DNA of 64,000 bases, taken from positions 104,111,256 to 104,175,255 of the forward strand of contig OX235271.1 in assembly GCA_944472155.2 (NCBI GenBank), given 5' to 3'. Source of the DNA: Trichobilharzia szidati. Lineage: Eukaryota > Platyhelminthes > Trematoda > Strigeidida > Schistosomatidae. Numbering within the stretch: position 1 is the first letter of the stretch; every line of letters starts with the position of its first letter. Made by a program: the position numbers and the translations under genes. Below, one piece after another: positions 44,736-54,779 of this stretch. Under the pieces are notes generated by a model, which had not been told where the DNA came from, searched no databases, and was given only the letters and a program-made list of their open reading frames with translations.

Positions 44736-44815
44736 GTCGGTGGTACAGCGGTTGGGACTCTTGCCGACCATGCACATGGTCCGGGGTTCGATCCCCTGCC
44801 AACGCACACCTGATA
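44736..44815 (+). mobile_element. tRNA-derived SINE head only
   Basis: tRNA-like head with box A 'ggtacagcggttggg' and box B 'gggttcgatcccc', ending at 'gccaacgcacacc'. The usual middle block and LINE-like tail do not follow, so this is a truncated copy or an isolated tRNA pseudogene. Confidence 0.7.
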
Positions 44816-44829
44816 TCAATGGTCGGCCT

Positions 44830-45250
44830 GCAAAATTTGGGCTACCAGTATCACATGCTGAAAATTCCATACTTGTATCAAAAATACTGTGTGGTTTCAA
44901 GCTATAATCAAAAAAAAAAGTTCTAAGTTTCTTCCCTAACTAAACTTTCTTCATTACTTCACTTAGACTTTTCATTATTATGACTGATAACCAAGTTTAG
45001 TGAATTGGTGTTAAAAGGTTTTATTTCTTGAAATAGCTTGTATCCATTGCTAAACATCTTGCCTAAACAGATAAGTAAAGTGACTAAAGTCAGATTATCA
45101 TGTTTTTTTTATCATAAGTGGAAATATTCACTGGTCAGAATGAAATTAGAGGCCGGAGAACAAAAGTTTCATATAGTCTAAATACGTAAACTATAAAGAA
45201 AGTGTGTTAGAGGGAGTGACAGAGAGACAGTATTCAACTAGCACACTTGT
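44830..45250. other. No feature recognised
   Basis: AT-rich left flank of the tandem array. Confidence 0.4.
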
Positions 45251-45306
45251 TTTAGACATTTGTAAAAAATTATATTTGTAAAATCTCAGCGATATTGAAA
45301 TAAGTA

Positions 45307-45354
45307 ATTCCAACGTTTCGTTCGGCAGTCTGGTCCGAACTTCTTCAGGGAAAT
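45307..45354 (-). ncRNA. Hammerhead-like motif in array unit 1
   Basis: Minus strand: stem I 'ttcc'/'ggaa', core CTGAAGA (45348-45342), one extra A, stem II GTTCGG/CCGAAC with a 9-nt loop, GAAA, and minimal stem III 'acgt' with U at position 17. The extra A between core and stem II departs from the consensus. Copies recur in units 2-4 (about 46101, 46896 and 47691). Confidence 0.45.
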
Positions 45355-45675
45355 TAATCAAAATTAACATAACAGAGGTTTTATATATAAAAGGCACATC
45401 TTTTTAAAAACTTTGTCCAATCATGATTCATAAACACAAGTATTAACAAGTATAAGAAACAAAATTGTATGAGCTGTGATCAAAATTTGACCTCGGACTT
45501 ACAAATATTGGTCTACCTTTGTTAAATACTTTAAACAGAGTGTGCATGCGTGTGTGTGTAAACAGTCGTAAAACATTTCTTAACGTCTCCATAGGAAGAT
45601 ATAGACAGTCAGGAATTTGACCAAGTATTATTAATTAGTGATACATATCCATTTTTATTTATTAATCAGGATTTC

Positions 45676-46191
45676 CTATGCATCAGCTAACATCAAACCT
45701 TCATGTCCGTTCAAACTGCTAGTATCTAGAATTTTATGATTAGAGGTATTTTCAAAATTATGGTGTTTAGGATTAGAGTTTAGTTTAAGCACCCTGTCGA
45801 ACTTATTGCATTGTCTTCTTTCTGAATATTGAGCTGCTTTATTCGACCTACTGGGGTTGTCAGGTGACTCGACAGCTACGGATTTAGGATGTGCAGTTTG
45901 TTCCAGACAACGGAGACTGAAAACACGATGATTGTGCCAATTACATAGTTTCTTTGTTAATTTAATTCGATAGCAAAATAATTCAAATGAACTGTCGTCG
46001 AGATTTGACCGAATAGTTCTAAAATATTTGGGCGCCGAGTGAGAAGTAGACATTTGTAAAAAATTATATTTGTAAAATCTCAGCGATATTGAAATAAGTA
46101 ATTCCAACGTTTCGTTCGGCAATCTGGTCCGAACTTCTTCAGGGAAATTAATCAAAATTAACATAACAGAGGTTTTATATATAAAAGGCAC
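45676..46191 (-). CDS. Array unit 1 frame, PLE N-terminus-like
   Basis: 171 codons. The first 50 or so residues (KTSVMLILINFPEEVRTRLP onwards) are translation of the hammerhead-like DNA and are probably not protein. From MSTSHSAPKYFRTI on, the frame contains KKLCNWHNHRVFSLRCLEQT and AHPKSVAVESPDNPSRSNKA, which recall the conserved N-terminal region of PLE proteins (NH...F..RC...PK...). It ends at LMLADA. Near-identical units give no independent test of coding constraint. Confidence 0.35.
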   Translation of the reverse strand: MPFIYKTSVMLILINFPEEVRTRLPNETLELLISISLRFYKYNFLQMSTSHSAPKYFRTIRSNLDDSSFELFCYRIKLTKKLCNWHNHRVFSLRCLEQTAHPKSVAVESPDNPSRSNKAAQYSERRQCNKFDRVLKLNSNPKHHNFENTSNHKILDTSSLNGHEGLMLADA

Positions 46192-46469
46192 ATCTTTTTA
46201 AAAACTTTGTCCAATCATGATTCATAAACACAAGTATTAACAAGTATAAGAAACAAAATTGTATGAGCTGTGATCAAAATTTGACCTCGGACTTACAAAT
46301 ATTGGTCTACCTTTGTTAAATACTTTAAACAGAGTGTGCATGCGTGTGTGTGTAAACAGTCGTAAAACATTTCTTAACGTCTCCATAGGAAGATATAGAC
46401 AGTCAGGAATTTGACCAAGTATTATTAATTAGTGATACATATCCATTTTTATTTATTAATCAGGATTTC

Positions 46470-46847
46470 CTATGCATCAGCTAACATCAAACCTTCATGT
46501 CCGTTCAAACTGCTAGTATCTAGAATTTTATGATTAGAGGTATTTTCAAAATTATGGTGTTTAGGATTAGAGTTTAGTTTAAGCACCCTGTCGAACTTAT
46601 TGCATTGTCTTCTTTCTGAATATTGAGCTGCTTTATTCGACCTACTGGGGTTGTCAGGTGACTCGACAGCTACGGATTTAGGATGTGCAGTTTGTTCCAG
46701 ACAACGGAGACTGAAAACACGATGATTGTGCCAATTACATAGTTTCTTTGTTAATTTAATTCGATAGCAAAATAATTCAAATGAACTGTCGTCAAGATTT
46801 GACCGAATAGTTCTAAAATATTTGGGCGCCGAGTGAGAAGTAGACAT
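46470..46847 (-). CDS. Array unit 2 frame, PLE N-terminus-like
   Basis: 125 codons starting at MSTSHSAPKYF. The upstream extension seen in units 1 and 3 is cut off here by one extra A in the run near 46852. Otherwise the same protein as unit 1, with the NHRVFSLRC segment. The start at MSTSHS fits all intact units and is the more likely true start. Confidence 0.35.
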   Translation of the reverse strand: MSTSHSAPKYFRTIRSNLDDSSFELFCYRIKLTKKLCNWHNHRVFSLRCLEQTAHPKSVAVESPDNPSRSNKAAQYSERRQCNKFDRVLKLNSNPKHHNFENTSNHKILDTSSLNGHEGLMLADA

Positions 46848-47264
46848 TTGTAAAAAAATTATATTTGTAAAATCTCAGCGATATTGAAATAAGTAATTCC
46901 AACGTTTCGTTCGGCAATCTGGTCCGAACTTCTTCAGGGAAATTAATCAAAATTAACATAACAGAGGTTTTATATATAAAAGGCACATCTTTTTAAAAAC
47001 TTTGTCCAATCATGATTCATAAACACAAGTATTAACAAGTATAAGAAACAAAATTGTATGAGCTGTGATCAAAATTTGACCTCGGACTTACAAATATTGG
47101 TCTACCTTTGTTAAATACTTTAAACAGAGTGTGCATGCGTGTGTGTGTAAACAGTCGTAAAACATTTCTTAACGTCTCCATAGGAAGATATAGACAGTCA
47201 GGAATTTGACCAAGTATTATTAATTAGTGATACATATCCATTTTTATTTATTAATCAGGATTTC

Positions 47265-47804
47265 CTATGCATCAGCTAACATCAAACCTTCATGTCCGTT
47301 CAAACTGCTAGTATCTAGAATTTTATGATTAGACGTATTTTCAAAATTATGGTGTTTAGGATTAGAGTTTAGTTTAAGCACCCTGTCGAACTTATTGCAT
47401 TGTCTTCTTTCTGAATATTGAGCTGCTTTATTCGACCTACTGGGGTTGTCAGGTGACTCGACAGCTACGGATTTAGGATGTGCAGTTTGTTCCAGACAAC
47501 GGAGACTGAAAACACGATGATTGTGCCAATTACATAGTTTCTTTGTTAATTTAATTCGATAGCAAAATAATTCAAATGAACTGTCGTCAAGATTTGACCG
47601 AATAGTTCTAAAATATTTGGGCGCCGAGTGAGAAGTAGACATTTGTAAAAAATTATATTTGTAAAATCTCAGCGATATTGAAATAAGTAATTCCAACGTT
47701 TCGTTCGGCAATCTGGTCCGAACTTCTTCAGGGAAATTAATCAAAATTAACATAACAGAGGTTTTTATATATAAAAGGCACATCTTTTTAAAAACTTTGT
47801 CCAA
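47265..47804 (-). CDS. Array unit 3 frame, PLE N-terminus-like
   Basis: 179 codons. A one-base T-run difference near 47765 moves the upstream frame, giving a different, longer N-terminal extension (MDKVFKKMCLLYI) than unit 1. This again suggests the part before MSTSHS is not constrained. Confidence 0.35.
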   Translation of the reverse strand: MDKVFKKMCLLYIKTSVMLILINFPEEVRTRLPNETLELLISISLRFYKYNFLQMSTSHSAPKYFRTIRSNLDDSSFELFCYRIKLTKKLCNWHNHRVFSLRCLEQTAHPKSVAVESPDNPSRSNKAAQYSERRQCNKFDRVLKLNSNPKHHNFENTSNHKILDTSSLNGHEGLMLADA

Positions 47805-48059
47805 TCATGATTCATAAACACAAGTATTAACAAGTATAAGAAACAAAATTGTATGAGCTGTGATCAAAATTTGACCTCGGACTTACAAATATTGGTCTAC
47901 CTTTGTTAAATACTTTAAACAGAGTGTGCATGCGTGTGTGTGTAAACAGTCGTAAAACATTTCTTAACGTCTCCATAGGAAGATATAGACAGTCAGGAAT
48001 TTGACCAAGTATTATTAATTAGTGATACATATCCATTTTTATTTATTAATCAGGATTTC

Positions 48060-48407
48060 CTATGCATCAGCTAACATCAAACCTTCATGTCCGTTCAAAC
48101 TGCTAGTATCTAGAATTTTATGATTAGAGGTATTTTCAAAATTATGGTGTTTAGGATTAGAGTTTAGTTTAAGCACCCTGTCGAACTTATTGCATTGTCT
48201 TCTTTCTGAATATTGAGCTGCTTTATTCGACCTACTGGGGTTGTCAGGTGACTCGACAGCTACGGATTTAGGATGTGCAGTTTGTTCCAGACAACGGAGA
48301 CTGAAAACACGATGATTGTGCCAATTACATAGTTTCTTTGTTAATTTAATTCGATAGCAAAATAATTCAAATGAACTGTCGTCGAGATTTGTTTTACATT
48401 CACACAC
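48060..48407 (-). CDS. Array unit 4 frame, truncated by array edge
   Basis: 115 codons. The homologous part begins at NLDDSSFELFCYR; the first residues (MCECKT) come from flanking DNA because the array ends at 48391. Confidence 0.3.
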   Translation of the reverse strand: MCECKTNLDDSSFELFCYRIKLTKKLCNWHNHRVFSLRCLEQTAHPKSVAVESPDNPSRSNKAAQYSERRQCNKFDRVLKLNSNPKHHNFENTSNHKILDTSSLNGHEGLMLADA

Positions 48408-49165
48408 AAAGCAGGTGCACTATTAACTATGACCTTCAACTTTGTAGGATAGGATATGAAGTGTTGCGTGTGACTGTGTATTTATGCACAAAATATTTAA
48501 GAGAAAATTATTTGTCGATTAACTAGGCAGCAGAAAACAGCACAATACATGTGGTGTCATTATCTTATTCTATCGTTGTGATGATTCAACACACAAAGAT
48601 TCCTTCATGTTTTTAACTGCTTTATAAGTAATCTGACGAAAAAAGGTCAGTATATCAAAAGGAAATTGAACAAAAATTGCCAGAAAATTAGTTGATCCTA
48701 ATCTCACTGGGAAAATAGACCAAGTTAAACTTTAAGCACGGGAAATAGCAATGAAGTGCGTCCGCACCAGCAACCTTGAATGGTCCAATGATTTTTGTTC
48801 ACGTGAGTTGAAGCTTCAATTCCGCTTGATTCAAGTCAAATGCCTGCTCTAAAGCAATTACATTTGAAATTTGGTAGAGACTAAGTCTTCCAGTACTGCT
48901 TAAATGTGGGGTTGATTAGAAAAGAAAGGATTTGTTCATATGGAGGTATGATGACTATAAAAACCTTCATCAGACCGGTTGATGGACATGTGTATCGTTG
49001 TGAGGCCCCATCTGTCATTAACCCAGATTTTGTATGTTTGTAAAACAGCATGTAAGAGGTGCAGCTGCTCGTATCAGCAGTTTGGTGGTACCAGTACTGC
49101 AGAGATATCGCATCTTGGAAAATGAAGAGATTTATTTTCTTATTGGGAGGAGAAGGTGTCACTGT
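48397..49165. other. No gene recognised
   Basis: Right flank of the array, AT-rich. Confidence 0.4.
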
Positions 49166-49167
49166 AC

Positions 49168-49815
49168 ATGTAGATGAAACAACACATCTCCACTTTGTTC
49201 TATTTTCTCCTGTCCCCTTTAGTTGGCTCCACAATTGCCTATAATCTCTCATCTCCTCCTCCCCACACGATCTTCTCCATGTCACGCTGGCACTGACGAC
49301 CTACTCGTCACTTCCCATTGGGATTTCACTCGAGCGATGGCCTGCAGTGTTTACGATGTCATTCGATGGTCTCCTCAGCGTATGCCCGATCCATCTCCAT
49401 TTTCCCCTTCATATTTGTTGAGCAACCGGCTCTTGGTTGGTTTGTTGCCATAGTTTCTTGTTGCTAATTCTTTCCGGCCAGTCGGCCGGCTACGAATGCA
49501 GGTATTGATGAAAGTCTTCAGTGGCCTTTTGTAAACGCTTTTTGTAACGCGTTGGCCAAGCTTATGACTCATAAAGAAGAACTGGCTTAATATTGCTATT
49601 GGAAATCTAAATCTTGTTCCTTGTGCTGAGTGCAGAAGATTTCCAATCCGGTTTCAGAGTGATGAAGGTGTTTCTCGCCTTTCCTCCGATTCTGGCTTTG
49701 ATATTCTCATCCATGCTGCATGTAGTTGAAACTATGCTGCCTAGCTGAGTAAAGGAAGTGACCTATTTCAGATTTATTCCGTTGACAGCGACTAGTGCAG
49801 TTTTCGACAGAGCTC
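49168..49815 (-). mobile_element. LINE C-terminal remnant
   Basis: Minus strand: TWRRSCGEEEMRDYRQLWSQ, LKGTGENRTKWRCVV (near 49285-49175), preceded by a frameshifted RKWRWIGHTLRR-like block and the FTYL region (near 49750). The last 35 bp or so of the 3' end (usual 'cccttgggttcc' in reverse) are missing. Confidence 0.75.
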
Positions 49816-49990
49816 TTATTTTAAATGATACCTTCATCATCAAGGTTGAGCATGGACCTAGTACCCCAACCCTGGAAAATCAATTCAGTTGCTACAAGAA
49901 CTTCAAAGCACTGAAAAAAGACTGAATTGTCAGTTAGATGTATTTAAAGATAGTGAATGTATTTTGAGTTAGAATACTAAAAGTGATATA
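49816..49990. other. No feature recognised
   Basis: Short spacer. Confidence 0.3.
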
Positions 49991-49994
49991 AAGC

Positions 49995-50615
49995 CGATAA
50001 CTTCCAACAATCTAACGTCAGTTCACAGTGCACCTCGATGGCGAGTCACCTAGTTTGATGACTACACTGCAGACTTAAAATTTATTTCACACAAACACCG
50101 AGGACTAGACTCATGATAGCTGTCACTTTCTGTCGACCGATTCCATAAATTCCTATAAGAGGACATTTATAAGTATGAATATTATTCATTTGTTTTATTC
50201 CTCTGCGTTCCAGGTGTAACATAGAGATTCAGGCGTTGAGCAGTGGTGTTTGTTTTTTACGTGGTGAAGTTGCTAGCCTCACGCCTAATCTTTCCTCTTT
50301 ACCGGACTTAATACTGGCTAAGTGGGGTTTTGGAGTAAGTCAGCCAGGGATCAGACCCTGGGACATTTAAAATGATGTTTCTGCCAGAATATGTGAAGTG
50401 AATTTGTATACATGAAATTCAAATTTAACAAAATAATGCAATATCACAATACTGATTGATTATAACAGTGGTAATGTCTGTGACCAGTGCACTCAGTGTC
50501 GCGGATTCGAATCTTATAGAGGGAATCAGTCCCCTCAAGATACACCTTGCTGATGAGTGGCACTAAAGACAAAATCTGGGTCGATAGCCTCTTGCCGATT
50601 ACATCCAACCATTTA
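49995..50615 (+). mobile_element. HH-3 element split by a SINE
   Basis: Plus-strand body at 49995-50165 (ccaacaatctaacgtcag; gtgcacctcgatggcgag; ccgaggactagactcatga) and, after the minus-strand SINE at 50193-50376, head and ribozyme at 50452-50615 (acagtggtaatgtctg; box B 'ggattcgaatc'; CTTGCTGATGAG). GAAA reads CAAA and stem II is lost, so it is inactive. The SINE is therefore younger than this element. Confidence 0.68.
50193..50376 (-). mobile_element. tRNA-derived SINE inside an HH-3 element
   Basis: Minus strand: tail 'tgcgttccaggtgtaacatag', middle block 'agttgctagcctcacgcc', reversed box B 'cagggatcagaccctggg'. The copy ends there, so it is 5'-truncated. Confidence 0.8.
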
Positions 50616-50619
50616 AAAT

Positions 50620-51160
50620 CTAAGCCCACTTTGCATAATTCTAGTCGGTTTTGTTCATATTTATAATCTAGGATGTTATAAACATCATTTTTACGAAAAT
50701 TTTCCAAAGGAAAACCTTTTTTTACTGATTTTTCAGTAATTACACTGTTTTTGTTCCCGGTTATAACAGACAGAAGTGATTTATTTTTCGTCAGCTTACC
50801 TGGATTATTTGAAGATTTAAAATTACAGTAACAATTTAAGTAGACTTATTTTCTAGACTAACGAAGTGATTTGCTTTTCAGGACAGTTCAAAAATGTGAT
50901 AAACCGTTAGGTAAGCTGTGAAGATAGTACATCACATGTTACAGTAAACAAGTAATCTAAAATGTTGTAAAGTCAGGCAGTATGATGGGTATGTCATTTC
51001 CACAGAATCGAATCACTGAACATTCAGATAGTCTAACCAGACTTCATCACGTTACTGTGTTCCACATTAAGGAAAATTCGATTTTTATCGGAGAAAGCAT
51101 GGTGTAAATGACCTTAAGTGAAGTCGACATGTAAAGAACATAACTAACCCTTGCAAACTA
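50620..51160. other. No feature recognised
   Basis: AT-rich. The minus frame at 50444-50707 has no recognised domain. Confidence 0.4.
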
Positions 51161-51164
51161 AACT

Positions 51165-51530
51165 ACAGAAAATTAATCTGGTGCTCGCTAGTGACTTGCT
51201 ACAGGATGGAGTTTCCTGGAATTCTAGTGTGAATTCGTGACCAGTGAGGTCCAATTAGATGTCACTTGTGTGGATGGATGTCCCATCAACAACAATGGTT
51301 GGGGTCGCGCTAAAATCACGAATTGGTAGAAGTTAGAATTCATGCAATGGCCAGTGAATCGGGTCCCAGTGGTTGAATGGCATACGAGTTTGCCTTGTAA
51401 CCGGAAGGTCCTGAGTTCGAATCCCGGTGGGTGCGTATTGCTGATGATTCCCATACTAGGATGAAACAGCTATCCAGTACTCCCTGGTTTTCAATGGTTC
51501 TCTAACTGATATCAATCCGCGATCAACTCG
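51165..51530 (+). mobile_element. HH-2 element, full unit
   Basis: Body (ctggtgctcgctagtgacttgc), tRNA-like head (cagtggttgaatggcatacg; box B 'gagttcgaatccc' near 51414), ribozyme at 51436-51480 and tail (ctctaactgatatcaatccg). The ribozyme keeps CTGATGA, GAAA and an AUC triplet, but the first stem II pair is U-U and stem I has one mismatch. Confidence 0.78.
51436..51480 (+). ncRNA. Hammerhead motif, HH-2, weak stem II
   Basis: Core CTGATGA and GAAA are complete and C17 is present (AUC). Stem I is gtattg/cagtac (one mismatch). Stem II has only UCC/GGA after a U-U mismatch. It could be weakly active at best. Confidence 0.5.
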
Positions 51531-51534
51531 TAAA

Positions 51535-51838
51535 AATGTAAAGAACTTTTAAATCTATAACATGTGATTCTTTTATGTCATCATTTATGTGAAATGTACA
51601 GCCGCTTCCTTCAGGTCAGAATATATGCTCTAAATAAGTACATATTTCATTTGAATCAATCGTGCTGATGGAGAAAGTAGACCAAATGATGACCTTTCAC
51701 ATCTTCTAAACTGACTTGCATTCTTTCTCAATATATAATTATACCAATCGTCTAACTAATCCCTATGGAGGGAACCACAATTGTTTATCAAATAAAGTAC
51801 TCAGTCATAATTTCTAAATTCTTTAACGAGAATTTCAG
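51535..51838. other. No feature recognised
   Basis: AT-rich. Confidence 0.35.
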
Positions 51839-51839
51839 G

Positions 51840-52838
51840 ATAACTGAATCTAAGATTGTTTCTAAGCGGTAAGGTTCAAGTCATAATCAAAATATTTTGT
51901 GTATTTGCAGAAATTAAAGGCTAAAAGCACAGATGTTGTTGCGAAACACGTGCCAGATTTCTTCACAATTATAAATGTATCATCAACATATCAGCAATAG
52001 AAATCAAGATTATATATTACATCTTTAAGTGGACCATTCTGTAGTTTCGCCAGGAAAAAATCTGCTAGCATTGGGCCTAGTGGTGATACCATGGCAACAT
52101 CAACTGACTGTCTATATATTTCTTTATTGAATAGAAAGTTTACGTTCACTAGACACCTTAGAAGAAGTTCTTTTAGGGAAGATACAGGAATTCCAGCCTC
52201 TATACCTCTCTTTATCAATTCGTGACGTACATAATCAACTGTTTCCATCGAACGCACGTTGGTGAATAAGGAAGATATATCCAGAGATATCATGTATTTA
52301 TCCTTCACATTTAATTCCTTGATTCTTTCTACAAACTGTAAACTATCTATTACTTTATTTTTCACAAGTTTCATATGCAACGGGTGTTAAAGTCCCACCA
52401 GCCATTTCTAAGTCTAATCGCATGGTGAGCTAGACATATCGAGAACCAATCTAAGTGGCAAGCCGTTTTTGTGAATCTTTGGTAAGTCGTATCACTTGGA
52501 TGTCACCGTGCCGACAGGTTTCAGTGTTTCATACAAGGCTGGTGAAATGTGACCTTTTTGTTTCAACTTTTTTAAAGACTGTTAACCGTCTCTCAGTCCT
52601 CTCTGTTGTATCTTTGTTAGTTGATAGTTTCTGAAATTAATGTGCATCGTTTAATAAATTCTCCGTTTTGCTAAGGTAATCAGACTTATCCATGACAACG
52701 ACCCTTGAGTCTTTGGCAGGTTTGTAAATCACTATATTCTCATTTACTTTCAGTTTCTTTAAAGCCATTTGTATTACCTCTGCTATTAATGTGTTTGTAG
52801 CAGCAATCAACCAAAGTTGCCTTAAATCTGTTAACCTC
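51840..52838 (-). mobile_element. Penelope-like element, RT part, degenerate
   Basis: Minus strand from 52846: LKKLKVNENIVIYKPAKDSR, VVVMDKSDYLSKTENLL (PLE fingers region). After frameshifts (52380 down) it reads KYMISLDISSLFTNVRSMET, RCLVNVNFLFNKEIYRQSVD, VAMVSPLGPMLADFFLAKLQ and, past a stop, YVDDTFII. The metal-binding YVDD survives, but VAMGSPLGP reads VAMVSPLGP. It breaks off near 51840 before the endonuclease. Different lineage from 59.9 k. Confidence 0.85.
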
Positions 52839-53092
52839 ATCACCAACGTGCGTTCGATGGAAACAGTTGATTATGTAGGTCACAAATTGATAAAGAGAGG
52901 TACAGAAGCCGGAATTCCTGTATCTTCCGCAAAGAAACTTTTTCTAAGGTGTCCAGTGAACGTGAACTTTCTATTCAATAAAGAAATATATAGACAGTCA
53001 GCTGATGTTGCCATGGTATCACCACTAGGCTCATTCCTAGCGGATATTTTCCATTGCGCAACTAGAGAATGGTCGTCTTAAAGATAAATATT
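52836..53092 (+). mobile_element. Penelope-like RT segment, inverted duplicate
   Basis: Plus frame reads TNVRSMETVDYVGHKLIKRG, TEAGIPVSSAKKLFLRCPVN, VNFLFNKEIYRQSADVAMVS, PLGSFLADIF. It is the reverse complement, with few changes, of about 52030-52265, giving arms of about 235 bp around a 570-bp spacer. Confidence 0.85.
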
Positions 53093-53093
53093 T

Positions 53094-54778
53094 GTATTAA
53101 TTCCATATGATGGGTTCATGCGTTTCATATCATACTCGTAAAACTAAACCAATGAACCTGATGCATCTCACAGTAAGATTGTGAAAGAGTATTGGAGGCC
53201 GGGGGGAAGGCTAACCTTTTAATCCCTGATTTTCATTAACTCAGAAAAAAACTTTTTTATAATTATTGAGATTCTTATACACCATAAGGAGTGAATTCAT
53301 ATTCACGTATTCACATAGTCATAAAAATCAGATGTGTAATTTTGGGTATTTATTTTTGCATGACATAGTCATCCAGTCGAACTTCATGTCGTCTTTTCAG
53401 CCCTAGTACTCTGTGGGAAGATATTTTTATTTCTACAATATAAACCATTAGTCAGAAAACATGTAGATATCTTTAAAAGTGTGGGATTTCTATTTTACAC
53501 TGATAAACTAATGAGGATAAATTTCAGTTCACTATTCTTTTATTATAATTTAATTCTGACTAAGTTTTCTTAGAATCTACTTGTGTGGTTTCCATACAGA
53601 ATGATTTATGCTGAATGTATTTATTGAATTTGAATTGAATCCAATGAAATTTACTGTGAGCACCCACGACTTTTCGGTAATTGTCCATGTTTTCACTTTT
53701 CAGTGGAATATCATTACTATCTGTCGATCTGTCTAGGGTCATTATTTGACAGTTATTGTATAAGGGAATAACTCAGTGGAATATTCTGATGTCCCTTAAA
53801 AGTTGCAGTGTTGCAGTCAAATACATTAACACTGAGCTGTCCCAGTTCAATGTGGATGGAGTGTTGTATGAAAGGAAAATGCGAATTGTAAAATCCCGAC
53901 CAGTAAACCAGTGAACCCATTAGCTGAAATATCATCGACACATTCGAAGGGTGTGTAAGAAGCTTTTTCTGAAATCAACAATGAACTGATCTGGCATTAT
54001 ACTGGGAGTGTCCGGAGAGTTACATCAATGAGTTTCATTATTTATCCGGTAAAAGAATATTAAAATTTCGACAATTGTTCTTATGAATAAAATATGCGTT
54101 AGAGCACCTGTCTCAAATAAAGTCTACTGAGTACTGGGCAAAAAAGACAACATATGACCGGTTTACTAATTCACAGACTGTAGAAACGCACTATTGGAGC
54201 CAATTTTGATTCAGTCTGCATAAACAAATATTTTATTCTGTAAATTAAAAGTACTTAATATTTTATTGAAAACATTGTGTCATTAATTCTATGGAGAAGA
54301 ACTACTTCAGGGTGGTTTTAAGTATAAGGTGATGGCAAAAATTAAAACTAAGTCACACTTGACAAAAATTTCACTGTAACTTATGACCCTCAGCAACAGA
54401 CACTCCTGATAACAGGATCAGCGTTTCCACTGGTGAACTGATTACTCTGAGAACTCTGCATTTTCCGTATCTTGGAAACTACGTTATTATAAATCTTCAT
54501 CTTCCCCTTATACAGCTTTCAAAAGCACAAAACATGTTTCCGAATTCGTGATGAATGAACGACAATGGTTATCAATAATGACAATAACATACTTCAGTGT
54601 TTGAATGGCAGCAGAGAAAACATTATAAAATTAATGCATCCGAAATATAAGCATTACAATTTGTAATTTTAGTTACCACCAATTTATACGCTTTCAAAAT
54701 AAAAGGGAGGGGGGAGGAGAAAACAGAAAATACTCATAAAAGGTGTTAGCTTGTAGGTTCATATTAACAACTCAAGAA
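53094..54778. other. No gene recognised
   Basis: AT-rich. A worn HH-3-like scrap (gttgcagtcaaatacattaacactgagctg) sits near 53808-53850. Nothing else is recognisable. Confidence 0.45.
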
Positions 54779-54779
54779 G

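Larger units (their letters stand above)
45253..48391 (-). repeat. Tandem array of four ~795-bp PLE-like units
   Basis: Unit starts at 45253, 46047, 46841 and 47636; periods 794, 794 and 795; the fourth unit stops at 48391 (about 755 bp). I noticed only a handful of differences between units (a G/A in 'gtcgtcgagattt', a G/C at 47335, an A-run length change near 46852, a T-run change near 47765). Each unit, read minus, has a hammerhead-like motif, then a frame resembling a PLE N-terminus. 'ttgtttta' occurs at both edges (45247 and 48389) and may be a TSD or chance. Confidence 0.9.

Noticed and set aside
45253..48391. Tandem gene family of four paralogues
   Set aside because: Non-coding and coding parts are equally identical, the frame beginning varies with A- and T-run length, and part of the frame is translation of a hammerhead-like motif.
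45253..48391. CRISPR-like array
   Set aside because: Units of 795 bp with no spacers, in a eukaryotic context.
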